From the NCBI GenBank assembly GCA_947589485.1, contig CANQBK010000020.1, positions 1-32,321 of the forward strand: 32,321 bases of DNA, read 5' to 3'. This document shows, one piece after another, positions 9,385 to 16,823 of this stretch. The stretch is from an uncultured Clostridia bacterium. Its GTDB lineage: Bacteria > Bacillota > Clostridia > Oscillospirales > Acutalibacteraceae. The stretch's first letter is position 1; each line of letters begins with the position of its first letter. Under the pieces are notes generated by a model, which searched no databases, was not told the DNA's origin, and saw only the letters and a program-made list of their open reading frames with translations. A program made the position numbers and the translations under genes.

Positions 9385-9771
9385 TTGCTTATATGGGATG
9401 ATGTTTTGAATATTGAAAAGACAAAATCATTTTATAAAAAAATAAAATCTGATGAACTATGTAACTGTGCTTATTGTCAAAATTATTTTCGGGAAATTAA
9501 AGCATCTTATCCGACACTTACAGAATATTTGAATAATTTGGGTATTGATATTGAAAAGCCCTTTGAAACGATGCCGCTTGAGCCTGATGAATCAGGGTAT
9601 ATTGAATATATATGTGCACAATATATTGTTTGTGGTACACCTGATGATTTTGTGAAAGAAACTGTAGGTTCAGTTGAGGTGGGTATTGCTGAATCTCATC
9701 CATCAACGGCAATAGAAGAAAATCATTTTTTAATTGAGGTGTATCCTATTCGCTTAAAATGGGTTATGTAG
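9385..9771 (+). CDS. small hypothetical protein with a CxCxxC motif
   Basis: 128-residue soluble acidic protein. There is no good ATG: the frame opens after a TGA at 9370, and TTG at 9385 is the only start-like codon near the 5' end, with no clear ribosome-binding site. It may therefore have lost its start or be the distal part of a larger gene. A cysteine cluster, CNCAYC at about residues 26-31, could bind a metal. The rest has regularly spaced Tyr/Pro/Glu residues and a C-terminal HFLIEVYPIRLKW strand-like stretch. I do not know a function. The size, composition and company of a broken gene and a nearby toxin cassette fit an orphan immunity-type protein, which is speculative. Confidence 0.5.
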   Translation: MLIWDDVLNIEKTKSFYKKIKSDELCNCAYCQNYFREIKASYPTLTEYLNNLGIDIEKPFETMPLEPDESGYIEYICAQYIVCGTPDDFVKETVGSVEVGIAESHPSTAIEENHFLIEVYPIRLKWVM

Positions 9772-9920
9772 ATAATAAATTAAAAATGTCTTACACAGAC
9801 AACATAGCGAATCCCAACATGGCTTTTGAAAGCGGTGAATTTATTTCTTCGTTGAAACATATATAATTGTTTGAATCACAGTGCTTTCAACAGATAAAAA
9901 CATTTATATTATAATCAAAG

Positions 9921-10601
9921 GGGGCTGTCGCAGTAAGAAAAGCGGCAGCCCTGGTATTTTTGCATAAAAGAAAATAAATATATAAAATGAATGTAAAATA
10001 CCCTGTGAAAAATGATAAAAACAAAAAACTTGTACGACAAAAAGACGTAAACGAATTACGTCAATTTTTTTAGTGTACAATTTTTGAATTTCAAAATTCA
10101 AGCAATAGTTTTCAAATCAAACAGATAATTTCCCGTCCTATCAGATTGAATTTTTCTATGAAGCTTGTTAATGTTATGAGCCATGGCTAAAAGAATGCTT
10201 TCGGCAGTTGCATTTTGCTTTCCTCTGCTAAGATACCTACGGAATCCCATGTCCTGTTTAATATTACCAAAGGAACCTTCTACCTGAATGCTTCGGTTCA
10301 TTCGCAGCTGACAACCTTCTTCACTGATAATTCTTTTCAGATCTTCTTCTCTGCACTGCATAAACTTTTTAGAAACCTGAAGAACTTTGTTTCTTTTTTC
10401 AAATGGTATTCTATTTCAAATATTCTATTTCAAACGGAATTTTTAGTTGCTTTTCTATTCCGTTTGTCGTATAATCTTTTTTGTAAATAGTTGTGTTTGA
10501 TCATACTTCTATTTTACACCAACAGTCGGATTTTTCATAGTCCGGCTGTTATTTTTTTGCATATTTTTTTGGGCTGCCGCTTTTCTTACTGCGACAGCCC
10601 C
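9921..10601 (-). mobile_element. internally deleted IS1182-family element with perfect 31-bp ends
   Basis: A 681-bp unit bounded by perfect 31-bp inverted repeats (9921-9951 and 10571-10601, GGGGCTGTCGCAG... and its complement). Each end is also partly self-complementary (GGGCTGTCGC/GCGGCAGCCC) and can fold as a hairpin. Inside, on the minus strand, are only the start and the end of an IS1182-type transposase, so the element could move only if a full-length relative supplied the enzyme. No convincing target duplication was seen at the borders. Confidence 0.8.
10098..10504 (-). pseudogene. IS1182-family transposase with internal deletion
   Basis: Read on the minus strand, an ATG at 10504 starts an N-terminal piece (IKHNYLQKRLYDKRNRK) that stops early. 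After a frame change comes KIPFEIEYL, then the frame jumps to the family's C-terminal end: QCREEDLKRIISEEG, VEGSFGNIKQDMGFRRYLSR and ESILLAMAHNINKLHRKI, down to the stop at 10098. The whole catalytic middle is missing. The C-terminal GSFGxxKxxMGFRRYL block with its Glu is diagnostic of IS1182 transposases. A 14-bp tandem duplication (TTTGAAATAGAATA as read on the minus strand) lies close to the deletion point. It is not functional. Confidence 0.8.
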
Positions 10602-11021
10602 TCTTACTATCAAATATATATCATTTCAGGGTAATTCTGTATTATGTTGCACAATAAGTAGTTTGCGTTTTAACTTATATATGTACAATGATACAAACTT
10701 TTTTGTAAATCTCGACAAAATAAGCAATAATAATTATACTTATGGTAAGTTAAAGCAAAAACAAAAGCCAAAAACAAGAAAACCTATAACAGCAGAGAAT
10801 CATCAAGGAGGAAATACTAATGAAATATACTATACTTTGGTGGTGATGATTTATGATTGTATACATTCAGACAAAGAAGAAACGCACAGGCATATGATAC
10901 TGTTGGCTCAGTATCTGCCTATGCGTTCCCAGTTATGCTATATGCACAACTTCGATAAAGTTTATTATAGCATATTCCGGGAGCTTTGTCTATTGACAAA
11001 AACACCAAAAATAAATAATGA
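10602..11021 (+). other. 420-bp stretch without a convincing gene
   Basis: AT-rich DNA between the IS1182 element and the DUF4417 gene. A frame is open at 10663-11040, but it begins without a ribosome-binding site, has biased low-complexity composition and resembles no protein. A strong AAGGAGG at about 10806-10812 is followed by an ATG whose frame stops after eight codons. A second frame at about 10880-10950 (QAYDTVGSVSAYAF...) looks protein-like but has no start. The region probably holds remains of broken genes. Confidence 0.4.
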
Positions 11022-11699
11022 TTGGAGGAATATGCTATAAGTAAACCAAATTTTTATGAATATCAGCTTGATTTCATAGGTGATATGATAGCATTGGATG
11101 CCACGCTTGTGGGTAAATATGGTTTTCCTGCTATCCCCCCTCAGAAGCTGATCCCTGATGTGATGCCGTTGCCTATGAACTATATGATGAGCGATAGAAA
11201 TATCTCGAAGAACTGGTATCACTGCTTTGTTGGTGATGAACAATTTGAAAGATACTGGCATAACTTTTATAAGTATGTACCGTATATACGCTCTGCAAAA
11301 GGCTTGATATCCACTGATTTCAGTATGTATCGTGACATACCGGAAGAGACACAGATTCGCAATTGCTACCGCAATAGAGTCATGACCTATGCGATGCAGA
11401 AGATCAATCCTAATGTAATACCCACTGCCGGATTTGGCGGAGAGAATACATGGGGTTGGTGCTTTGATGGTTTACCCAAGCATTCTACTTATGCTATCAC
11501 AACTAATGGTGGTCTTTCAGATCCGGAAGCTTGCAGACTGTTTATTGGCGGAGTTGATGCTCTCGTATTGACTCTTGAACCTTACGCACTCATTGTATGT
11601 GGTAACTATCCGCAATGGCTAAACACAAAATATCCGGGAGTTCATATAATCCAGATACTTAGTTATAGTCAGATGTGGAGTGCAAGGAGGTGCGGCTGA
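11022..11699 (+). CDS. DUF4417-domain protein
   Basis: About 220-residue protein matching the DUF4417 family. Characteristic stretches are VGDEQFERYWHN, GLISTDFSMYRDIP, QIRNCYRNRVMTYAMQ, INPNVIPTAGFGGENTWGWCFDGLP and TTNGGLSDPEA. The family is common on phages and integrative elements of Firmicutes, and its biochemical role is unknown to me. The start is uncertain: TTG at 11022 keeps the frame, but the obvious GGAGG (11024-11028) points to an ATG at 11032 in another frame that stops after two codons. A one-base deletion may have damaged the true start. The stop overlaps the next gene's ATG (TGATG at 11697-11701), indicating an operon with the toxin-like gene. Confidence 0.75.
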   Translation: MEEYAISKPNFYEYQLDFIGDMIALDATLVGKYGFPAIPPQKLIPDVMPLPMNYMMSDRNISKNWYHCFVGDEQFERYWHNFYKYVPYIRSAKGLISTDFSMYRDIPEETQIRNCYRNRVMTYAMQKINPNVIPTAGFGGENTWGWCFDGLPKHSTYAITTNGGLSDPEACRLFIGGVDALVLTLEPYALIVCGNYPQWLNTKYPGVHIIQILSYSQMWSARRCG

Positions 11700-12151
11700 T
11701 GGGCGGTTATGGTGGAGCGAGCGGTCGTGTTAAGGACAAGTGCTACTATGATACCGGTGGACATAAGGTAAAAGACCGGAATGCTGTTGCAATAGGCGAT
11801 TACTATATTAAGCAAGGAAAGTATGTAGCATTTCTTAAAGAAATTCCCGATGAAAACAGAGCGGATATGTCTGTTGAAGGTGTTCATGTTGAGGTAAAGG
11901 GAATGTCTTCTCCAAAGCCGGGACAAGTAGCAAAAAATCTTAAAAAGGGCTTCATTCAGGTTGATGCCGATAACAAAAGACATTCTAAAGAAACGCACCG
12001 TCCCGGCACTGTTGTTATCCTTTCAAAATACAATTCTCTTGAAGAAGCAAAGATAGTTGTCAAGGCTGGATATGACGAAGCAGTAAGAAAAGGTTATGTA
12101 ACAGGCAATGTAAAGCTGTTTCATAACGGTGTAATGTACGATATCACATAG
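11699..12151 (+). CDS. CdiA C-terminal-like nuclease toxin domain protein
   Basis: 150-residue protein starting at the ATG at 11699, chosen because AAGGAGG ends 8 bp upstream and the ATG overlaps the preceding TGA. Upstream in-frame start-like codons would add eight unrelated residues. After a Gly-rich GGYGGASGR head, the body contains GVHVEVKGMSSPKPGQVAKNLKKGF, split as VHVEVKGMSS and PKPGQVAKNLKKGF, then DADNKRHSKETHRPGTVVIL. This pattern resembles the CdiA C-terminal toxin domain (tRNA nuclease type) that also ends phage head proteins and other polymorphic toxins. The conserved Glu-x-Lys, His and Arg residues could be catalytic. It has no secretion signal and no long delivery domain, so it appears as an orphan toxin cartridge. 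The exact enzymatic activity is inference. Confidence 0.6.
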   Translation: MGGYGGASGRVKDKCYYDTGGHKVKDRNAVAIGDYYIKQGKYVAFLKEIPDENRADMSVEGVHVEVKGMSSPKPGQVAKNLKKGFIQVDADNKRHSKETHRPGTVVILSKYNSLEEAKIVVKAGYDEAVRKGYVTGNVKLFHNGVMYDIT

Positions 12152-12162
12152 GAGGTTAGTAT

Positions 12163-12690
12163 ATGGCAGGATTAAAATGCAGTCACTGCGGCAAAGGCAT
12201 ACGATATCACGGTATGCCGAACGGAATTGAACATACTGTTTTTACTCTGAAAAACTGGAAAAAAATTGTTTCGACCGTATATGATCCGAATAATGAGCGT
12301 ATGCACGAAGAATGGAATACCCCCGGTCCCTACCTGTACAGAGCTGATACGATATGGGAGGATTTTGAGGACGACTATTTTGAGGTCTGGGTATGCCCTC
12401 ATTGCGGAACAATAGCTGTGTTTGATAATAGCGGACTTCATGTCAGGGCGGTATATACCCCAACCAACGATAATACCCCTGTTGACAGGAACGCTGAAAA
12501 GTATGTCATATTCTCGGATTATGTATGGGAAAAAATATCGGAATCTTCGATACCTGTGTCCGAGATACCTGATAAATTTAAAGCATCATACTATGTAATA
12601 GCTAACGGTGATTATGTATGGCTTTTTAATTCTCAGTCAGAATCGGATTGTTCCAAGGTATATAAGCGGATAGCTATTGCAACAGAGTAA
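12163..12690 (+). CDS. zinc-ribbon protein, candidate immunity partner
   Basis: 175-residue soluble protein 11 bp after the toxin-like gene, with a strong TAGGAGG site before its ATG. Two CxxC knuckles (CSHC near residue 6 and CPHC near residue 78) form a split zinc ribbon. Between and after them are Trp/Tyr-rich acidic stretches (WEDFEDDYFEVWVC). I do not recognise a named family. Position directly behind a polymorphic-toxin domain, the acidic composition and the operon spacing suggest the cognate immunity protein. An ordinary zinc-ribbon accessory protein is the alternative. Confidence 0.6.
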   Translation: MAGLKCSHCGKGIRYHGMPNGIEHTVFTLKNWKKIVSTVYDPNNERMHEEWNTPGPYLYRADTIWEDFEDDYFEVWVCPHCGTIAVFDNSGLHVRAVYTPTNDNTPVDRNAEKYVIFSDYVWEKISESSIPVSEIPDKFKASYYVIANGDYVWLFNSQSESDCSKVYKRIAIATE

Positions 12691-12692
12691 AT

Positions 12693-12986
12693 AACAAGGA
12701 AAATGATACCTCTAAGGGCTTTGCGAACCTTACAGATAAGGAACGTGCAATGGTTGATAGGGTTGATAAGATTTGGAGAAAAACAGTTTATGATAAATGG
12801 AAAAAGAAGTACAGCTAAAATGACATGGCAGGAGTTTACGGAGTGGCAGCGTACCATGTACTGGATAAAGACTGGAATCTCATCAGTTCCGATAAGAATC
12901 TGCTTATCCTTTTGACTTCTCCTGTTCATCTGTTTGGCAATAAGTCTTTCCGTGACATCATCAGCGAAATTGACTTTGACACTTGA
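12693..12986 (+). pseudogene. remnant coding frame(s) after the toxin cassette
   Basis: One frame reads protein-like sequence from about 12693 (SKGFANLTDKERAMVDRV, IWRKTVYDKWKKKYS) to a TAA at 12816. It continues in the same frame from an ATG at 12825 as a 53-codon ORF (AGVYGVAAYHVLDKDWNL, then LLILLTSPVHLFG) ending at a TGA at 12984. Neither part has a good ribosome-binding site. Composition suggests the C-terminal end of one or two former accessory proteins. No family recognised. Confidence 0.35.
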
Positions 12987-13023
12987 ATAATAACATAATC
13001 TACCATTATATTTATAATATGAA

Positions 13024-13500
13024 GGAGGCTGTCGCACAAGCGTAAAAAAACGCAGTGCGGCAGCCCTGATATTTTTGCATAAAAGAAAATAAATATATAG
13101 AAAGAATGAAAAATACCCTGTGAAAAATGATAAAAACAAAAAATTTGTATGACAAAAAGACGTAAACGAATTACGTCAATTTTTTTAGTGCACAATTTTT
13201 GAATTTCAAAATTCAAGCAATAGTTTTCAAATCAAACAGATAATTTCCCATCCTATCAGATTGAATTTTTCTATGAAGCTTGTTAATGTTATGAGCCATG
13301 GCTAAAAGAATGCTTTCGGCAGTTGCATTTTGCTTTCCTCTGCTAAGATACCTACGGAATCCCATGTCCTGTTTAATATTACCAAAGGAACCTTCTACCT
13401 GAATGCTTCGGTTCATTCGCAGCTGACAACCTTCTTCACTGATAATTCTTTTCAAATCTTCTTCTCTGCACTGCATAAACTTTTTAGAAACCTGAGAACT
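13024..13500 (-). mobile_element. IS1182-family remnant, one end only
   Basis: Second copy of the IS1182 sequence. A terminal hairpin-like end (GGCTGTCGCAC...GTGCGGCAGCC, about 13026-13065) is followed by sequence nearly identical to 9951-10385, including the transposase C-terminus. The other IS end is missing. At about 13492-13500 the sequence changes abruptly into an IS200/IS605 tnpA gene, through the shared bases AGTTCT. Confidence 0.75.
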
Positions 13501-13758
13501 TTTCCCCTTTAAATACCCCATTACTTGTGCTACACTATATTTGGACAGTATTGCAATAAGTATGTAGATATAATCCGGGTATGCTTCTGATTCTATTATA
13601 TCCATTCCCTTTTGTTCACACAGTTTTCTCAATATCCTTCCTATATCAATTTTTATCTTATTATAAATTACCATTCTCCTATACTTTGGTGCAAACACCA
13701 CATAATATTTGCAATTTCATTTGGAATGTGCTAAACTGCTTATATCGTCTCTTTTCAT
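13213..13758 (-). pseudogene. chimeric frame: dead IS200/IS605 TnpA fused to IS1182 transposase tail
   Basis: On the minus strand GAGGAGG precedes an ATG at 13758 that opens an IS200/IS605 TnpA gene: SLAHSK, a TGA where the family has Trp, then NCKYYVVFAPKYRR. It continues through KYSVAQVMGYLKGKSS. The catalytic HUH motif (normally D-H-I-H) reads D-Y-I-Y, so both metal-binding His are lost. After KGKSS the frame runs without a break into the IS1182 transposase C-terminus (QVSKKFMQCREEDLKR...) and stops at 13213. The catalytic Tyr helix of TnpA is gone. The join retains an open 162-codon frame from 13701. Neither half can be an active transposase. Confidence 0.8.
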
Positions 13759-13783
13759 TACGATACCTCCTCGTTATTTTTAC

Positions 13784-13801
13784 TTTGGTTGGCAGACCAA
13801 A
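13784..13801 (-). repeat. hairpin near the tnpA 5' end of the IS200/IS605 remnant
   Basis: TTTGGT-TGGCAG-ACCAAA, a 6-bp stem with 6-nt loop about 26 bp upstream of the tnpA start. IS200/IS605 elements carry subterminal hairpins recognised by TnpA, and this one fits by position. The outer end of the element is not defined. Confidence 0.5.
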
Positions 13802-14173
13802 CTTATTATAACGCCGGAGGTTTTTATTTTTCAATCATAGCTAATTGGAACGTCAAAAGAAACATTCTAACTTGAAACTTCTTTTGCTGTTCCATTATGA
13901 TGATTTTGAAAAGAAATGGTCAAATCAATGGCACAGTCAATATCTGAACATACTCACAAAAATACACTTTACTATCCACACAAAGTTGGAATGAGCATAC
14001 GAGTTATAAATGGATGACCGGTTCTCTAAGATTACTATGTATCAGCTTTTTTGAAAATCCCATTATTCTTTTACATAGCAACTTCACAAAATGTTTGCGT
14101 ATTTTTCATTTTACCCTATTGAATCCGAAACCCAAAATCGGTATAATATATAGACTTATGAAAACACCTCTGA
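13802..14173 (+). other. 370-bp stretch with only decayed fragments
   Basis: Mostly AT-rich. Short protein-like frames occur at about 13900-13995 (WSNQWHSQYLNIL) and 14005-14055 (MDDRFSKITMYQLF), broken by stops, which suggests a dead gene I cannot name. Base composition turns GC-richer near 14170, where the LysR remnant begins. No promoter or RNA gene is evident. Confidence 0.35.
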
Positions 14174-14605
14174 AAATGCCGGGGACTGCTGATTGAAAAT
14201 GAGCCGATTTACTGCGCGGTGTCCGGCTATCACCCACCGGCATCAAAAGAGAAATTGACGGTACATGATCTGTACGGAAAAGACCTGATGATGATTCATC
14301 TCGGGTGGTATCGTCACCCGGACGACCTGCGGGACAATTTGCCAGAACACCATCCGCAGATCAACCTTGTGAATTTCAATCTATACGATGTGGGCGTTTT
14401 CAATCGGTGTGAGGAAAACAAGGATATTCCGATAGTCATTAAAAGTTGGAGCATGGTGCATCCGATGATACTCGTGATTCCGGTAAAGTGGGACAATATC
14501 ATGCCTGTAGAGATACTTTGTTCTCTCCGACCAACGGAAGTTGTCCGACGCTTCCTCTCCGCACCGGAAACGGTACTGACCTCTCCAAAAGAAAACGCTC
14601 GGTAA
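14174..14605 (+). pseudogene. LysR-family regulator, C-terminal remnant
   Basis: The frame opens after a TGA at 14171 and reads LLIENEPIYCAVSGYHP, DLYGKDLMMIHLGWYRH, LVNFNLYDVGVFNRCEEN, IKSWSMVHPMILVIPV and ILCSLRPTEVVRRFL. This is the C-terminal lobe of a LysR-type substrate-binding domain. The DNA-binding helix-turn-helix and the first half of the effector domain are missing, and the frame has no ribosome-binding site (GTG at 14219 is only the first start-like codon). In related genomes LysR genes of this type sit beside flavodoxin, aldo/keto reductase and alcohol dehydrogenase genes like those that follow, so this is probably the former local regulator. Truncation lies at the AT-rich/GC-rich border. 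Confidence 0.7.
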
Positions 14606-14619
14606 TAACCTGCGGTTAG

Positions 14620-14669
14620 AACTGATTAACGAATCGAGACTTCCCCGGAAGCCTCGGTTTTTTTATAAT
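14620..14669 (+). promoter_or_regulatory. shared upstream element and -10 box, copy 1
   Basis: AAC-N3-T-N-AAC-N-AA-N2-GAGACTTC at 14620-14643, then 20 bp, then TATAAT at 14664-14669. The same arrangement recurs at 16744-16793 and 19557-19606. In this copy GAGACTTCC also pairs with GGAAGCCTC (14648-14656), followed by a T7 run, so the site could double as a terminator of the LysR remnant. Confidence 0.6.
14635..14664 (+). terminator. candidate terminator after the LysR remnant
   Basis: CGAGACTTCC/GGAAGCCTCG inverted repeat with one mismatch, followed by seven T. It overlaps the shared promoter element. The other two copies of that element have no such hairpin. Confidence 0.45.
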
Positions 14670-14719
14670 AATATCGTGGATAGGCAGATTGAAATGCATC
14701 CGAAAGAATGGTGATAAAG

Positions 14720-16720
14720 ATGAAACAAAAAGTTGTAATATGCCTGATTTTTGCCCTACTCCTGACACTTCTCTGTGCCTGTAACGGAAATCAGGTAAAC
14801 ATTGAAACGCCGGCAGCGGAACCGTCTCAGAAAACGGAAGCAGCCAGTGACCGAGAGAAAAACAGTACGCCTGCCGGTGGCAAAGAATCGAGAGCAAGTG
14901 ACATAGAAAAAAGTTCATCCGCCGAGAGTGAAGAATCAGGAGGGAGTGAAATGGAAATACCGCAGACCGGCTGGACGGAAGCTGTTCCGGCAGAGTACAC
15001 CAAGACGGCATCCGAACAAGGCAACGTCGTTCGCCTCGACTATGAATCCGAGGACTATGTGCGGGACGGCAGTGCCGTTACGAAAACCGCATACGTTTAT
15101 ACGCCCTACGGCTACGATGAGAACGATTCCGAAACGCGTTACAATATTCTCTATCTCATGCACGGCTGGGGCGGTCACGCCGGAGAATATTTTGATTTCA
15201 CGGCAACAAAAAATATGTTCGACAATCTTATCGCAAACGGAAACATTCCACCGCTCATCATCGTGTCAGCAACTTTCTACAACGAAAACAGCAGCACGGA
15301 TTTCAGCAGCTCAATTGAAGAATTTCGGGTTTTCCATCAGGATTTTGAAAACCACCTGATGCCCGCGGTTGAGGGTCGGTTCCATACCTACGCCGCGTCC
15401 ACGTCCCCTGAAGATTTGAAAGCCTCCCGCGACCATCGGGCGTTCGGCGGCTTCTCCTTGGGTTCAGTCACCACATGGCTCCAGTTCTGCTATGACTACG
15501 ATTATATCCGCTATTTTCTTCCTATGAGCGGTTCCTGCTGGTACTACGGAACCTACGGCGATTTCCGCTTTGAGGACAACGTGGACTTCATAGAGCAACT
15601 TGTAAAGGACAAAAACCTCGATGAGCGCGGGTACTTTATCTATCACGCAGTCGGCACCGAGGATGCGGTAAAGAGCCAGTCGATCAATATGGCGGAGGAA
15701 ATGCTGTCGCGGGAGATTTTCACGCCGGAACACTATGTATTCTATCAAAAGGACGGCGGCTACCACGACTTCAACGCCGTGCAGGAATATCTTTACAACG
15801 CGCTCCCACTGTTCTTTCGGGACGGCTCTTCCGCAAACGTGCAGACGAAAAGCCAACCCTTTACAGCCGACACCGCCATTTCGGATGTGATAAACGACCC
15901 AACTTTCGGAGAATATGGACAGCTAATCTTCCCCGTAGACTCCGAATATTATAGCGGCAAGACTTTGGGCGACCTTAGCTTGACGTGGTACTCGAATATC
16001 GACCCGAATAAAACGGTGGAAATTGTAAACTATATGAAATCTCATGTGCAGGCGGGCGAAACGATCTTTTACGATATTTATACCGATGAAGAAAAAGCGG
16101 CTGACCCCGACAAGGCGAATACGGGGCTGTTCTTTTTCAAGGGAAATTCCGGCGAAAAGTTTGCCGTGTGTAATGCCGGAGGCGGTTTTGCATACGTCGG
16201 TGCGATGCACGACAGTTTCCCACACGCACTGGAGCTTTCAAAAATGGGCTACAATGCCTTTGCGCTGATCTATCGTCCCGGCTGGGACACGGCGATGGAA
16301 GATCTTTCGCGGGCAATCAGCTTTATTTTTAAACATGCGGAGGAACTGAAAGTAGACACCGACTGTTATTCCCTTTGGGGCGGTTCGGCAGGCGCGAGAA
16401 TGGTAGCGGACGTCGGCTCTTACGGTACGGCTTATTTCGGCGGAGATTATCTGCCGCAAGCGGGTTGTATCGTCATGCAGTACACGGGTCACAGTGAATG
16501 GCAGAAAACAGACCCGCCCACCTATGTCTGCGTCGGAACAAGCGACGGCATTGCAAACTGGCGCACGATGCAAAGCCGAATCAAGGCAATGTCCGCCGCA
16601 GGGATTCCTACAGAATTTCACGCCTACGAAGGGCTTTCCCACGGCTTCGGCCTGGGTACGGGAACGGTCGCCGAGGGCTGGATAAACGATGCCGTGGCGT
16701 TTTGGGAAGAACAAATGTAA
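14720..16720 (+). CDS. lipoprotein with two esterase (alpha/beta-hydrolase) domains
   Basis: 666-residue secreted lipoprotein. The ATG at 14720 (MKQKVVICL) is preferred over 14708 because GGTGAT lies at the right distance and the signal peptide starts properly. Lipobox LLCAC gives acylation at about Cys19. A Ser/Glu-rich linker follows to about residue 85. Domain 1 (about 95-380) is like feruloyl/acetyl-xylan esterases of the esterase D type: LMHGWGG, GFSLGS with nucleophile Ser246, and YHDF with His349. Domain 2 (about 440-666) is a second hydrolase: NAGGGF oxyanion-type loop, WGGSAGAR with Ser556, SDG, and LSHGFGLG with His641. It probably deacylates plant polysaccharides or other esters outside the cell. 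It is followed by a flavodoxin lipoprotein after 103 bp with its own promoter element. Confidence 0.8.
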   Translation: MKQKVVICLIFALLLTLLCACNGNQVNIETPAAEPSQKTEAASDREKNSTPAGGKESRASDIEKSSSAESEESGGSEMEIPQTGWTEAVPAEYTKTASEQGNVVRLDYESEDYVRDGSAVTKTAYVYTPYGYDENDSETRYNILYLMHGWGGHAGEYFDFTATKNMFDNLIANGNIPPLIIVSATFYNENSSTDFSSSIEEFRVFHQDFENHLMPAVEGRFHTYAASTSPEDLKASRDHRAFGGFSLGSVTTWLQFCYDYDYIRYFLPMSGSCWYYGTYGDFRFEDNVDFIEQLVKDKNLDERGYFIYHAVGTEDAVKSQSINMAEEMLSREIFTPEHYVFYQKDGGYHDFNAVQEYLYNALPLFFRDGSSANVQTKSQPFTADTAISDVINDPTFGEYGQLIFPVDSEYYSGKTLGDLSLTWYSNIDPNKTVEIVNYMKSHVQAGETIFYDIYTDEEKAADPDKANTGLFFFKGNSGEKFAVCNAGGGFAYVGAMHDSFPHALELSKMGYNAFALIYRPGWDTAMEDLSRAISFIFKHAEELKVDTDCYSLWGGSAGARMVADVGSYGTAYFGGDYLPQAGCIVMQYTGHSEWQKTDPPTYVCVGTSDGIANWRTMQSRIKAMSAAGIPTEFHAYEGLSHGFGLGTGTVAEGWINDAVAFWEEQM

Positions 16721-16743
16721 ACGCGGCTATAACTTCCGGTATT

Positions 16744-16793
16744 AACCAATGAACAAATAGAGACTTCTGTAAACGGGAAAACAGATTTATAAT
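16744..16793 (+). promoter_or_regulatory. shared upstream element and -10 box, copy 2
   Basis: AAC-N3-T-N-AAC-N-AA-N2-GAGACTTC at 16744-16767, 20 bp, TATAAT at 16788-16793. The spacing is identical to copies 1 and 3. No good -35 hexamer is present (TTCTGT at 17-bp spacing), which fits an activator-dependent promoter. Confidence 0.6.
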
Positions 16794-16823
16794 AATATCA
16801 TCAAATAGAAAGGACGAATTACT

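Noticed and set aside
10663-11040. 125-codon frame in the gap before DUF4417
   Set aside because: No start signal and no protein-like pattern; kept only as a note on the gap.
12633-13139. 168-codon minus-strand frame across the IS1182 end and upstream gap
   Set aside because: It runs through IS end hairpin and AT-rich DNA with no protein-like pattern or start signal.
13713-13758. TGA in place of a Trp codon in tnpA (and TGA inside the sigma-LRR frame), hinting at TGA recoding
   Set aside because: TGA ends several good genes here (e.g. DUF4417 and flavodoxin), and the tnpA copy is clearly dead for other reasons.
14014-14196. 60-codon frame before the LysR remnant
   Set aside because: No ribosome-binding site, low-complexity sequence, overlaps the LysR remnant in another frame.
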